Shown here: positions 8,593-18,063 of the stretch, piece by piece
Position numbering within the stretch: the first letter of the stretch is position 1
How the letters are laid out: each line of letters begins with the position of its first letter
Source of the DNA: an uncultured Methanobrevibacter sp.
GTDB lineage: Archaea; Methanobacteriota; Methanobacteria; Methanobacteriales; Methanobacteriaceae
NCBI RefSeq assembly: GCF_900314615.1
Contig: NZ_OMWA01000020.1
Span: 22,890-86,889, forward strand
DNA: 64,000 bases
Direction: 5' to 3'
Notes under the pieces: model-generated
Told to the model about the DNA's origin: nothing
Databases searched by the model: none
The model's input: the letters and a program-made list of their open reading frames with translations, nothing else
Translations under genes and position numbers: made by a program

Positions 8593-9369
8593 TTAATCTA
8601 ACCATTCTTTCAATAAACTCATATCACATGTTAAATCAATATTTAATGGTGTTATTGTAGTTTTATGAGCTTTACGCAATTCATAACCATCACTTCCAGG
8701 CACATCGGATTCATAAGGATCACCGCCAATCCAGTAGTATGGTTTTCCACGTGGGTCCAGGCGTGTTTCGATTACCGGAACATACATTCTTTTTCCAAGT
8801 CTGCAGACTTCAAACTCTTCATTTATTGGGGTTTCCGGAATATTGACATTTAATAAATCTATTCCTCCAGGCAGCCCTTTTTTTAATATTATTTTAGCTA
8901 ATTTTCTAAGCATTTTTCCGGCAAAACTGAAATCAATCTGGTTTTCTCCGTTTTCAAATTTAATGTCGTCCTGTGTTACCTCCTGTGAGATTGCGATTGC
9001 AGGAATTCCAAAGCTTGCCGCTTCAATAGCCGCACCTAAAGTGCCTGATGTTGTAAGTTCTGCCCGACCCAGATTGTATCCTGTGTTGATTCCGGATATC
9101 ATTAAATCAGGTTTGTCATGAAGAATTTCGAATAATCCTAAGGTGACTGCATCGGTCGGTGTTCCGCTTACACCGTATCCCTTACTTCCATCTTTTAAAG
9201 TATAATCATTTACTCTTAATGGTTCATATAATGTTAATGCATGACCGATTCCGCTTTGCTGTCTTTCAGGAGCCACAACATATGTTTCACATAAATCATC
9301 AACGGCTTTTTTTGCAGCAAATATTCCTGAAGCGGTTATTCCATCATCATTGCTTATTAGTGCTTTCAT
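8593..9369 (-). CDS. surE: 5'/3'-nucleotidase SurE
   Basis: A metal-dependent phosphatase of nucleoside monophosphates. The 258 residues carry the conserved N-terminal SNDDGI (4-9) that binds the divalent metal, the SGINTGYNLG loop near 94-103, and SGTLGAA for phosphate binding. Length and motif order are normal. It is transcribed alone on the minus strand and diverges from the Mrr-like gene. Confidence 0.95.
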   Translation of the reverse strand: MKALISNDDGITASGIFAAKKAVDDLCETYVVAPERQQSGIGHALTLYEPLRVNDYTLKDGSKGYGVSGTPTDAVTLGLFEILHDKPDLMISGINTGYNLGRAELTTSGTLGAAIEAASFGIPAIAISQEVTQDDIKFENGENQIDFSFAGKMLRKLAKIILKKGLPGGIDLLNVNIPETPINEEFEVCRLGKRMYVPVIETRLDPRGKPYYWIGGDPYESDVPGSDGYELRKAHKTTITPLNIDLTCDMSLLKEWLD

Positions 9370-9495
9370 ATATTTATTAAGGCAGTTTATTTTTTAAATA
9401 ATTTTAGGTCCAACGGCAATGATAAAAAACTTTAATAATAATTTTAATTATAAAATATAATATTAATTTTTGAAAAAACACACACGGGTGGAAAC

Positions 9496-10401
9496 TTGGA
9501 AAAACCACAATTGATAAATTTTGTAGCAAAAGTAATGGAGGACTCTGGTTTCAAGATTTATAAGAATTTTAGAACCTCTCAGAAAGTCGTTGACATTTAT
9601 GCTATTCTACCGACTACAATAGGCGATTTCGGTGTTGTTGTAGCATGTAAAAATTATGACAAAGATTTTGAAATTGGAGTGGATGTTTTAAAAGAGATGG
9701 AAGATGTTCAGGCAAGTTTAAAAGCGTCTAAAGTGATGATTGTTTCTTCTTCTTATTTTTCCAGTCAGGCTAAAAGCTATGCATTGCGAAAAAACATTAA
9801 GCTTGTAGATAGGGACAATTTACTTGAACTGGCTAAGCGTTATCAGGACAGGACTTCTCAAACTACATTGGACAATACTCCTTATGACGGCGGAGCATCC
9901 GCTTATATTGATGAAGAATATCCTGAATATCAGTATGATGCTTCAGATATGGAATATCTTATGCAGAGACGTGACGCCAATCCTAATGTTTATAAAAGTT
10001 CACTGTACAGACAAACTGATGAGCCACGCTCCAGAGGAGGATTATCTTCTATATTGAATAGGGGAAGGTCTTCTGTGGGAAGTCTTTCTCGAGAACCTAC
10101 AAATTTATACAATTATGAATCACGCAGAAATGCAAATTTCGAGCCTATTTTCTTTAGATTGGTCAGCAATCCTATCATATTAATTATTTTGGTTGTAGCT
10201 ATATCCTATGCTCTTGCCTACCTTTTAGGTAATCTTTTAGGTGTGGATGCAGGTATGGCAGGATTAATCGAAATGATTGTAGCTCTGCTTTTATCTTACG
10301 GTTTATCTCTCTATACTGAAAGAAGCAGTGATTTTGTTGTCAAAGGATCATTTGTGTTCTTTATTTCATTAATTATATTAATTATATTAATCTTTGTCTA
10401 G
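9496..10401 (+). CDS. Membrane-anchored Mrr-like (PD-(D/E)xK fold) protein, probably catalytically altered
   Basis: A protein of 301 residues. Residues 1-115 resemble the restriction-endonuclease-like (Mrr_cat) domain: FRTSQKVVDIYA with D33, then VVVACKN with K52, then a helix and IKLVDRDNLLELA. In active members the second motif is ExK; here its acidic position is Ala50, so cleavage may be lost. A polar linker (115-215) leads to three hydrophobic segments (about 220-300). The TTG start at 9496 is supported by the strong ribosome-binding site GGGTGG at 9486-9491. It may be a DNA- or nucleoid-binding membrane protein. It overlaps the convergent gene by 15 bases. Confidence 0.65.
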   Translation: MEKPQLINFVAKVMEDSGFKIYKNFRTSQKVVDIYAILPTTIGDFGVVVACKNYDKDFEIGVDVLKEMEDVQASLKASKVMIVSSSYFSSQAKSYALRKNIKLVDRDNLLELAKRYQDRTSQTTLDNTPYDGGASAYIDEEYPEYQYDASDMEYLMQRRDANPNVYKSSLYRQTDEPRSRGGLSSILNRGRSSVGSLSREPTNLYNYESRRNANFEPIFFRLVSNPIILIILVVAISYALAYLLGNLLGVDAGMAGLIEMIVALLLSYGLSLYTERSSDFVVKGSFVFFISLIILIILIFV

Positions 10402-11448
10402 ATTAATATTTTTAAAATTAATTATAATCAAAATAAATCCGATTAGGTATAAAAACCAAATCATTATGTCTGTTGGTCCGGTTTCTATCCAAATCAATGT
10501 GTGTGTTAAAATCATAGAATAGATACCAACACCAATTCCTTTTTTTAATTTATGAACCAGTCCTAAAAATGCTCCCATAAATGCCATCTGTATTGTAAGT
10601 CCGATTATTCCGAAATCAAGATAGACCGGCCCGAATAATGTTGATGTAAGACATACATTGTCTGTGAGTACATATTGGCCAACGAATGTTCTTGGACTTC
10701 CTGATGAAAATATCATGCTTAATATGTGTCCGTGTGTAGTTCCGCCCAGTCTTAAAATTCTTTCAAAGACTTCTAGAGTAAATCCTGCTCTGTAAAAGAT
10801 CAGCTCTAAAGGATTAAGTGTCCAGTGCTGATTGGCTATTGACTGGGATGCGATATAGCCTATTGCCATTATTCCGACAACAATGACGGCAATGAATATG
10901 ACTGCCACTTTTTTTGAAATTTTTTCCAGATAATAAAGGGTGATGAATGTGCTTCCGAGTATTCCCAATACTGAAGTTCTGTATCCGTTCAGACCGAAAA
11001 TCAGTGCGCCCAGTACAACCAGCAGCAGATATTTTCTGTCATAATACTTTGCAAGTAAAATATTCATCATTATTAAAAATAGGGGATAGGCAACTCTCCA
11101 TATGTTTGTAGTTGCATTTGATTTTAGAACACTGTTAAAAAGAGGTATTCCTCCCATCAAAAAAAGATTTAAGCTCTGCAATACCAGTGCTATAACAACA
11201 AGTATTACAAGCAGTTTTTCAGATATGAAATCAGTATTTTCAGTATTCTCCACTTTAACTTTTTTCTTTACAATAAAGGCACATATTCCAAAGACTATGC
11301 AGGCGAATACAACAGTTAAAATCACTTCCAAATCCAGCGGGTCTTCAAACCGGTAGTTAAATGATCCGATATATCCCATCAATAGAAAAGCAAGAATTGC
11401 AACTATGAGTATGTATGGCTGGAAAAAATCAATTTTTTTAAAGTTCAT
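10387..11448 (-). CDS. Polytopic membrane protein, oligosaccharide repeat unit polymerase (Wzy-like) family
   Basis: A protein of 353 residues with roughly ten hydrophobic segments and a larger extracytoplasmic loop near 215-265 containing GFTLEVFERILRLGGTTHGH. The arrangement resembles Wzy/O-antigen polymerase-type proteins that join oligosaccharide repeat units on a lipid carrier. The assignment is by topology and general resemblance. The start has a ribosome-binding site (AGGAGG) inside the last codons of cfbB, one base away, so it is translationally linked to that gene although the functions look unrelated. Confidence 0.6.
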   Translation of the reverse strand: MNFKKIDFFQPYILIVAILAFLLMGYIGSFNYRFEDPLDLEVILTVVFACIVFGICAFIVKKKVKVENTENTDFISEKLLVILVVIALVLQSLNLFLMGGIPLFNSVLKSNATTNIWRVAYPLFLIMMNILLAKYYDRKYLLLVVLGALIFGLNGYRTSVLGILGSTFITLYYLEKISKKVAVIFIAVIVVGIMAIGYIASQSIANQHWTLNPLELIFYRAGFTLEVFERILRLGGTTHGHILSMIFSSGSPRTFVGQYVLTDNVCLTSTLFGPVYLDFGIIGLTIQMAFMGAFLGLVHKLKKGIGVGIYSMILTHTLIWIETGPTDIMIWFLYLIGFILIIINFKNINLDKD

Positions 11449-11449
11449 G

Positions 11450-12805
11450 CTATCCTCCTAGTTCCAGAGAGGAAATGGCAAGGTTTCCACCAAAGTCAGG
11501 CATTGCGGCAACATGTGTGTGGACATAGCTTGCAAGTGTATTTTTTTCCATAAATCCGTCCTGTAAATTGTATGAGCCTTTTCCTCTTAGAATATTAAAG
11601 GCAAGGTTGTGCTTAATGTTATTTTTATCAACAATAACTTTTGAGTAATGGAATTCGTGTCCGTTGAATTTTTCACCTTTTTTGGAGATGATATTGTCCT
11701 GGGTTACTTCAGCAATCGTATATTTCAGTGCCTGCACGCGATCTGTTAAAATTGACTTGTAAGGATATACATCTACCATTTTATCTTCGTGGATGGAATT
11801 CATAAGATACATTAAACCACCACATTCGGCAAAAATAGGCCTACTTTCGAGGTGGAAGTCTTTGATTTCTTTAAGCATATTTTCATTTGCACTAAGCTGT
11901 TTTGAAAAGAGCTCAGGATATCCTCCGCCAATGTATAATCCGTCAACATCAGGCAGTCCTTCATCTTTCAATGGTGAAAAATAAACCACTTTAGCATTAT
12001 TTGCTTCTAAAGATTCAATATTCTCTTTATAATAAAAATTAAAAACTTCATCAAAAGCCACACCTATTTTAACAGGCTGTTTATTTAATTTATTCCATAT
12101 CGGAACAATGTCTGATGTTATTTTAGGTGCGGTTTTTGCAATTTCCACTAATCGGTCCAAATCGATTGAATTTTTTATTGTTTCAGACCATATGTCAATA
12201 AATTTCAGAGAATTTTCCCTCTCAACAGCAGGAACAAGACCTAAATGTCTCTGTTCAATAGAAATATTGTCATCACGAACAATTCCTCCAATTACCTCTG
12301 TTTTGGTTATCTCTTCAATTGAACGTTTTGTCTTTTCATAGTGGGCCTTGTTTTTTACCTTATTCAGGATAACTCCGGCAATATTTACTTCAGAATCCAG
12401 TGCTTTAAAACCTAAAACCAATGCCGCAGCACTTTTAACAAGACTTCTTGAATTGATTATTAAAACTACAGGCGCTTTAAGTGATTTAGCTACTGATGCA
12501 GTACTTCCAATGTCATTTATTGAATCGATTCCTTCATAAAGGCCCCTTACTCCTTCAATAACTGCAATGTCTTTATCTTTCATTGCTTTAAGATAAGAAT
12601 CTCTGACCTGTCCGTCTTTCATAAAAAAGGAATCCAGGTTTCTGGAGGTGTTTCCGGTTGCTAACGTATGATATGAAGGGTCAATATAGTCAGGTCCTAC
12701 TTTAAAGGGCTGTACATTGTACTTTTCACTTAATGCTTTCATTATTCCGGTAGCAATTGTTGTTTTTCCAACGGCACTACCGGTTCCTGCTAGAATAATT
12801 CTCAT
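11450..12805 (-). CDS. cfbB: Cobyrinate / Ni-sirohydrochlorin a,c-diamide synthase
   Basis: Amidates the a and c acetate side chains of a tetrapyrrole using glutamine and ATP. In methanogens the Ni-sirohydrochlorin version is a step to coenzyme F430; the cobyrinate version serves B12. The sequence alone does not decide which, and one enzyme may do both. It has 451 residues: the N-terminal Walker [11 protein letters not shown] (7-16), [12 protein letters not shown] (about 36-47), and a C-terminal type-I glutaminase domain with the nucleophile Cys in [10 protein letters not shown] (near 330) and the catalytic His in the C-terminal SYVHTHVAA. Its C-terminus carries the ribosome-binding site of the next gene. 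Confidence 0.88.
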   Translation of the reverse strand: MRIILAGTGSAVGKTTIATGIMKALSEKYNVQPFKVGPDYIDPSYHTLATGNTSRNLDSFFMKDGQVRDSYLKAMKDKDIAVIEGVRGLYEGIDSINDIGSTASVAKSLKAPVVLIINSRSLVKSAAALVLGFKALDSEVNIAGVILNKVKNKAHYEKTKRSIEEITKTEVIGGIVRDDNISIEQRHLGLVPAVERENSLKFIDIWSETIKNSIDLDRLVEIAKTAPKITSDIVPIWNKLNKQPVKIGVAFDEVFNFYYKENIESLEANNAKVVYFSPLKDEGLPDVDGLYIGGGYPELFSKQLSANENMLKEIKDFHLESRPIFAECGGLMYLMNSIHEDKMVDVYPYKSILTDRVQALKYTIAEVTQDNIISKKGEKFNGHEFHYSKVIVDKNNIKHNLAFNILRGKGSYNLQDGFMEKNTLASYVHTHVAAMPDFGGNLAISSLELGG

Positions 12806-12917
12806 AATAATAGATTGTAGGTGCTATTATATTAATTAATTGTTATTTTGTATTATTATTTTAAATGATTTTTTTCCAAATTTTAATTTTTTCTGTTTTG
12901 CCCTAATGTTCACTGAC

Positions 12918-12931
12918 TATTTTATATAATA
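12918..12931 (+). promoter_or_regulatory. TATA-like element of thrS
   Basis: ATTTTATATAATAT lies about 40-50 bases before the thrS ATG, with the ribosome-binding site GGTGG at 12961-12965. Position is consistent with a short leader. Confidence 0.45.
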
Positions 12932-12969
12932 TTAAAACTAAAATTTATATCATAATATATGGTGGTTAA

Positions 12970-14793
12970 ATGAGAATTTTACTAATTCATTCTGATTATT
13001 TAAATTACAATGTAAAGAATAAGACACCTGTAGCTGAAGAAATAGAGGAAGCTAAAAAAGAAGGTTCCTTTGATGACTCTTTAGTAGTATTTACAGCTGT
13101 TGAAAAAGATGATGAAAATAATCCAGAAGGTATTGTTAAAAATTTAGTTAGTGAAGTTATGAAAGCTAATGATCAAGTTAAAGCTGAAAATATTGTATTA
13201 TATCCATATGCTCACTTATCTTCATCATTAAGCTCTCCAAAAGTCGCTGTTCAAATCTTAAAAGATGCAGAAGAGGCTTTACTTGCTGAAAATTTAAGTG
13301 TTAAAAGAGTACCTTTCGGATGGTATAAGGCCTTTGAAATTTCATGTAAAGGCCACCCGTTAAGTGAACTTTCAAGAACAATAACTGCTGATGCGGAAGA
13401 AGTTAAAGTTGAAAGAAAACCTTCCAAATGGCAAATTCTTGAAGGAGACAAAATCACTGAAATTGAAGAGTTTAATTTTGACAATCATGCATTCAAACAG
13501 TTAGTTGATTATGAACTCGGACGTGGAGCATCTGATGAAGGTGAACCTCCTCACGTTAAACTGATGAGAGAAAAAGAAATCTGTGATTATGAACCTGCTT
13601 CCGATGTAGGAAACCTCAGATGGTATCCGAAAGGAAAATTAATCAGAGATTTGCTTGCAGATTATGTTTATGACCTGACTGTTGAACGTGGAGCAATGCC
13701 TGTTGAAACTCCAATTTTCTATGATCTGGACAATCAGGCAATTTATGAGCATGCTTACAAATTCGGTGAAAGACAATACAGAACCGACACCAAAAAGAAT
13801 TTGATGCTTAGATTTGCGGCTTGTTTCGGTGCATTCAGATTAATGTCAGATTCATATTTGACCTGGAAAAATTTACCTGCTAAAATTTTTGAGCTGACCA
13901 GATACAGTTTCCGTTATGAGAAAAAAGGAGAAGTTGTCGGTCTTAAAAGATTAAGAGCATTTACCATGCCTGACTGCCACTCATTCTGTACCGATGTACA
14001 TGCATCTTTAGAAGAGTTTTCCCAGCAGACCGACATGTGTATGCAAACAGGTAAAGATTTGAATTTGGACTTTGAAGTAATTTTCAGAGCAACTCAGGAC
14101 TTCTTTGAAGAAAACGAACAGTGGATGTATGAAATTGCTCGCAAATTCAATAAACCTATTCTTTTAGAAATTTTACCTGAAAGACATCATTACTGGGTAT
14201 GTAAAATAGATTTAGCTAATATTGACGCTTTAGGCCGTCCAATTGAAAATCCAACAGTTCAAATCGATGTTGAAAGTGGTAAAAGATTTGATATTACCTA
14301 CCTTGGAGAAGACGGCAAACAGCACAATCCTACAATCCTTCACACTTCCCCTACCGGAAGTATTGAAAGGGTTTTATGCGCAATGCTTGAAAAAACCGCT
14401 ATTGAAATCAATGAAAGATCTCCAATGCTTCCAACCTGGTTAAGCCCTATCCAGGCAAGAATTCTTACAGTTGGAGAAGCACATGAAGAATTTGCAGAAG
14501 AACTGTATCAAAAAATCAATGCGGCAAATATTCGTGTAGACATTGACGACAGAGATGAAAGTGTCGGTAAAAAAATCAGAAATGCAGCTAAAGAATGGAT
14601 TCCTTACATTTTTGTTATTGGAGACAAAGAAGTTGAATCCGGCAAGTTCCAGGTAACTGTACGTGAAACCGGTGAAAAAGTTGACATGACAGTCGATGAA
14701 TTAATAGCTGAAATTAATGAAAAATGTGAAGGAAAACCTTTCAGAAAATTGCCTTTGCCTAAGGATATTTCAAAAAGGATTAATTTCCAATAA
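12970..14793 (+). CDS. thrS: Threonyl-tRNA synthetase, archaeal type
   Basis: Charges tRNA-Thr. The 607 residues match the archaeal form. The N-terminal editing domain (about 1-145, [13 protein letters not shown]) is related to D-aminoacyl-tRNA deacylases rather than the bacterial N2 domain. The class II catalytic core spans about 200-500 (motif 2 with [21 protein letters not shown]; motif 3 with [15 protein letters not shown]), followed by an anticodon-binding domain (about 505-605). It stands alone with its own promoter-like region. Confidence 0.96.
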   Translation: MRILLIHSDYLNYNVKNKTPVAEEIEEAKKEGSFDDSLVVFTAVEKDDENNPEGIVKNLVSEVMKANDQVKAENIVLYPYAHLSSSLSSPKVAVQILKDAEEALLAENLSVKRVPFGWYKAFEISCKGHPLSELSRTITADAEEVKVERKPSKWQILEGDKITEIEEFNFDNHAFKQLVDYELGRGASDEGEPPHVKLMREKEICDYEPASDVGNLRWYPKGKLIRDLLADYVYDLTVERGAMPVETPIFYDLDNQAIYEHAYKFGERQYRTDTKKNLMLRFAACFGAFRLMSDSYLTWKNLPAKIFELTRYSFRYEKKGEVVGLKRLRAFTMPDCHSFCTDVHASLEEFSQQTDMCMQTGKDLNLDFEVIFRATQDFFEENEQWMYEIARKFNKPILLEILPERHHYWVCKIDLANIDALGRPIENPTVQIDVESGKRFDITYLGEDGKQHNPTILHTSPTGSIERVLCAMLEKTAIEINERSPMLPTWLSPIQARILTVGEAHEEFAEELYQKINAANIRVDIDDRDESVGKKIRNAAKEWIPYIFVIGDKEVESGKFQVTVRETGEKVDMTVDELIAEINEKCEGKPFRKLPLPKDISKRINFQ

Positions 14794-14850
14794 TTATATT
14801 TACAAATAAAAATATACTATAAATTGTTATTATATTACGGAGGAAATTTA

Positions 14851-16098
14851 ATGGACTCAATGTATAGAATTGGAGAAGCTCTTATTGGAGATGGCCCTGA
14901 ATTAGCACATGTTGATTTATTAATCGGTGATAAACAAGGACCAGTTGGTCAAGCTTTTGCTAATGGTTTATCTAATCTTTCTGTAGGACACACTCCTTTA
15001 ACAAGTGTAATTAGACCTAACTTAATGACCAAACCAGCTACTTTAATCATTCCTAAAGTAACTGTTGGTGATTTGGATGATGCAAGTAAAATATTTGGAC
15101 CTGCACAAACTGCTGTCGCAAGAGCAGTAGCTGATGCAGTGGAAGACGGATACATCCCAAAAGACATTGTTGAAGATATTGTAATAAATGTCAGTGTATT
15201 CATTGACCCTTCTGCTAAAGATTACAGAAAAATTTATCAGTACAACTATGGTGCAACTAAATTAGCTATCAGAAGAGCTATGGAAGGATACCCATCTATT
15301 GATAAAGTACTCGCAGAAAAAGACCGTGGAACTCACCCAATCATGGGATTCAAAGTCAAAAAACTTTGGTCACCACCATACTTACAAGTTGCTCTTGACT
15401 TAGATAATGAAGCTGCAATGGAAAGAATCATTTCAGAATTGCCTGATAATGACAGAATCCTTCTTGAAGCAGGTACTCCACTTGTCAAAAAATTCGGTGT
15501 TGGAATTATCGGTAAAATCAGAGCTTTACGTCCAGATGCATTCATTATTGCTGATTTAAAAACCTTGGATGTTGGTCGTGTTGAAGTTAAAATGGCTGCT
15601 GATGAAACTGCAGATGCAGTAGCTATTTCTGGTTTAGGTACCATCGAATCAATTGCTAAAGCAATCCATGAAACTCAAAAACAAGGTATTTATTCCATCC
15701 TTGATATGATGAACGTTGACGGTTTCGCTGATAAATTAGCTTTACTCCCTGATGACTTAAAACCTGACATTGTTTTATTACACAGAAATGTCGATATGGA
15801 ATCATACATGGCAGAACATGGTGAAGACACTGGTGACATGACCGAATGGGGTAACATCAAAGATATTAAATCTGTTCTCGGTAAGAAAGGTCTTGTTGCT
15901 GTTGCTGGTGGTATTAAACCTACAAATGTTGAAGAAGCAATCGAAAAAGGCGCAAACATCATTATTGCAGGTAGATACATCATTGGTTCAAGAGACGTAA
16001 GAAGAGCTGCACAGGACTTCTTAGAACACTTTGACCCAGATCCAGACAACATGAGACTTGCTATGGATGAAGATGAAAATATTGAAGTAAAAGACTGA
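14851..16098 (+). CDS. fae-hps: Bifunctional formaldehyde-activating enzyme / 3-hexulose-6-phosphate synthase
   Basis: A fusion of 415 residues. Residues 1-160 are Fae ([20 protein letters not shown], with the family's conserved His17-type region). Residues from about 165 are the TIM-barrel Hps ([16 protein letters not shown], then [23 protein letters not shown]). In archaea lacking the oxidative pentose-phosphate pathway the fusion works mainly toward ribulose 5-phosphate, with released formaldehyde captured on H4MPT. The frame is open to 14824, but the ribosome-binding site CGGAGG (14838-14843) points to the ATG at 14851. Confidence 0.95.
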   Translation: MDSMYRIGEALIGDGPELAHVDLLIGDKQGPVGQAFANGLSNLSVGHTPLTSVIRPNLMTKPATLIIPKVTVGDLDDASKIFGPAQTAVARAVADAVEDGYIPKDIVEDIVINVSVFIDPSAKDYRKIYQYNYGATKLAIRRAMEGYPSIDKVLAEKDRGTHPIMGFKVKKLWSPPYLQVALDLDNEAAMERIISELPDNDRILLEAGTPLVKKFGVGIIGKIRALRPDAFIIADLKTLDVGRVEVKMAADETADAVAISGLGTIESIAKAIHETQKQGIYSILDMMNVDGFADKLALLPDDLKPDIVLLHRNVDMESYMAEHGEDTGDMTEWGNIKDIKSVLGKKGLVAVAGGIKPTNVEEAIEKGANIIIAGRYIIGSRDVRRAAQDFLEHFDPDPDNMRLAMDEDENIEVKD

Positions 16099-16107
16099 GA
16101 AACATTA

Positions 16108-16146
16108 GTAAATTAGATTTATTCTAATTTACAACTATTTTTTTTT
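16108..16146 (+). terminator. Strong hairpin plus T-run after fae-hps
   Basis: A perfect 10-bp stem GTAAATTAGA/TCTAATTTAC with a TTTAT loop, then nine T at 16138-16146. It begins 9 bases after the stop. Confidence 0.75.
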
Positions 16147-16162
16147 AAAAGGAGTTTTTAAT

Positions 16163-16453
16163 ATGGGATTTTGCAATTCATGTGGAAGACCAATAGTTAA
16201 AGAAGATTATGGGACCAATAAGGACGGAAGTTTAAATCCGGAATTCTGTAAAGACTGTTTTCAAAATGGAGAATATACCGAGCCTGATATAACTCTAAAT
16301 GAAATGATTATTAGAAAATCAAAAGAAATGATGGCTAAAAATCCAAGGCTTGCTGAAACCCATGCTACAGGCATTACAACAATGTTCATTCCTGGATTAA
16401 AAAGGTGGAATCCTGAATTTCAGGATGATTATAAAGATATAAAAGATCTTTAA
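16163..16453 (+). CDS. Small zinc-ribbon protein (Zn_ribbon_2 type)
   Basis: A protein of 96 residues. Four Cys ligands are arranged CNSCG (5-8) and CKDC (about 32-35), with the typical EDYGTNKDGSLNPEFCKDCFQNGEYT core of this putative zinc-ribbon family. The C-terminal half is a basic helix followed by a Trp-containing tail. The family often accompanies acyltransferases or regulators in bacteria; no function is established. An AGGAG ribosome-binding site lies at 16150-16154. The stop overlaps the convergent coiled-coil gene by 4 bases. Confidence 0.75.
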   Translation: MGFCNSCGRPIVKEDYGTNKDGSLNPEFCKDCFQNGEYTEPDITLNEMIIRKSKEMMAKNPRLAETHATGITTMFIPGLKRWNPEFQDDYKDIKDL

Positions 16454-17304
16454 CTTCTACTTTTTAAAATAAATTCTCTTACTTTATTAGCTATATACTC
16501 ATCGTGAGATTTATTGTTTTTAATATTATATAGCTCTTCTTCTAAAGCGTTATATTTATCAACCAGCTCATTGTATTCCAGACGAAGTGAATCGTAATCT
16601 TTTTCCAAATCTTCGTTAAGTTCATACATTTCAGCATAACTGGTTTTTGTATTAAGATTTTCCTGTTTTAACTGATCATATTTTGAGCTTACCTGATTGT
16701 AGCTTTCTTTTATTGAGGAGTGTTCTTCTTTTAAAGTGGAGCATTTGGTTTTTAAATTTTTATTTTCTTCTTTAATGCTGGAGTATTTGGTTTTGAGGTT
16801 TTCGTTTTCGGTTTTAATATTCACGAATTTGGTTTTGAGGTTTTCGTTTTCAATGATTAACTTTGAATGCTTGTCTCTGATTAAATTATTTTCATGTTTT
16901 AATTCATTGAGATTATCTTCATGCAAGGATTTAAATTTATTTTCGATTTCAGCTATATCGTTGTTTTTTTGTGTAATTTCGGCTTTTAAACTTTCAATCT
17001 CATTTTTAAATTCTAAAGTGGAAGGATTTAGATTATCCTCTAACTGTCTTTCCAATTCTTTCACTTCCTCAACATGTAAATAATTCGCTACTTTCAATGC
17101 CTGATTTTCCTCAGTCATGTTTTTAAAATTTTCAATTTCTCCTTGAGGTATAATTAAAACTTCTTCCTTGTTCTGGTAGATGTCTTCTTGTTTCGGTACT
17201 GTGATTTGAATTTGTTCTGTAGTGTATTTTTTTCTCTCACCATTTTTTAATGTTCTATTATATTCTCTAGAATATTTTTTTACAATACCTTTACCCACTT
17301 TCAT
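16450..17304 (-). CDS. Long coiled-coil protein of unknown function
   Basis: A protein of 284 residues. Residues 1-55 form a small basic/beta-rich head (MKVGKGIVKKYSREYNRT, then EEVLIIPQGE). The rest is almost continuous coiled coil with heptads of E, K, L and N, including tandem units of the type ENENLKTKxSxIKEE (about 150-200). A final helix ends VREFILKSRS. No catalytic motif is visible. The architecture suggests a structural, scaffolding or DNA-organising role, which is inference only. It stands alone; the start lacks a clear ribosome-binding site. Confidence 0.7.
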   Translation of the reverse strand: MKVGKGIVKKYSREYNRTLKNGERKKYTTEQIQITVPKQEDIYQNKEEVLIIPQGEIENFKNMTEENQALKVANYLHVEEVKELERQLEDNLNPSTLEFKNEIESLKAEITQKNNDIAEIENKFKSLHEDNLNELKHENNLIRDKHSKLIIENENLKTKFVNIKTENENLKTKYSSIKEENKNLKTKCSTLKEEHSSIKESYNQVSSKYDQLKQENLNTKTSYAEMYELNEDLEKDYDSLRLEYNELVDKYNALEEELYNIKNNKSHDEYIANKVREFILKSRS

Positions 17305-17429
17305 AATTAAATCCTCATTTGTAAGTTTTGTTTGTTTATAATTATAAATCTTACCTATAAATTCAAAAAGAGTAAAGGGATAATATGAATTCTTAAAATA
17401 TTTAATGATTGCAGTACATACTATTTTTT

Positions 17430-18014
17430 ATGAAAGTTTTTGGAATTTGCGCTAGTCCTAGAAACAGTACTACAGAATACGTTTTAAAAGAAGCTTTAAG
17501 TAATCTGGAAGCAGACGGATTTCAAACAGAAATCTTTACTTGCCGGGCTAAAGATATAAAGCCATGTATGCATTGTGATTACTGTCTGGAAAATAAAAAA
17601 TGCATTATTGATGATGATATGGCAGATGTCTACGAAGGCCTTCAGAATGCTGACGGCATTATTTTGGCTACTCCTGTTCAAAGTGGGGGCATAAGCAGCA
17701 ATTTATCTGCTATTATGGATAGAACAAGGGCTTTGGAAGCTGTTGATTACAATTTGCTTCGAGGAAAAATCGGCATGAGCATTGCAGTCGGCGGCGACAG
17801 AACCGGCGGCCAGGATTTTGCTCACTTAAAAAATATAACCTATTTCATGATACATGGAATTATTCCTGTCAGCGGAGGTCCTTTCGGATCTAATTTGGGA
17901 GCTTCATTCTGGTCAAATGATTCTATGGAAGATATTATGAATGACACTTATGGAATGGAGTCATTGATGAGGACTTTACATGAATTTAAAAATTTTCTAA
18001 ATAAGTATATTTAA
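17430..18014 (+). CDS. Iron-sulfur flavoprotein / NADPH-dependent FMN reductase family
   Basis: A protein of 194 residues with a flavodoxin-like fold: MKVFGICASPRNSTTEYVL binds FMN phosphate (7-15). The compact cysteine motif CMHCDYCLENKKC (about 48-60) is the 4Fe-4S site characteristic of the Isf family, and PVQSGGISSNLSAIMDR is the second FMN loop. Isf proteins in methanogens are thought to act in electron transfer and oxidative-stress defence. An upstream in-frame TTG at 17409 is less likely because the family starts at MKVFGI. Confidence 0.85.
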   Translation: MKVFGICASPRNSTTEYVLKEALSNLEADGFQTEIFTCRAKDIKPCMHCDYCLENKKCIIDDDMADVYEGLQNADGIILATPVQSGGISSNLSAIMDRTRALEAVDYNLLRGKIGMSIAVGGDRTGGQDFAHLKNITYFMIHGIIPVSGGPFGSNLGASFWSNDSMEDIMNDTYGMESLMRTLHEFKNFLNKYI

Positions 18015-18063
18015 ATACTAAAATTAATTTATATTAATATTAACTGATTTTTAAAGGTATATT

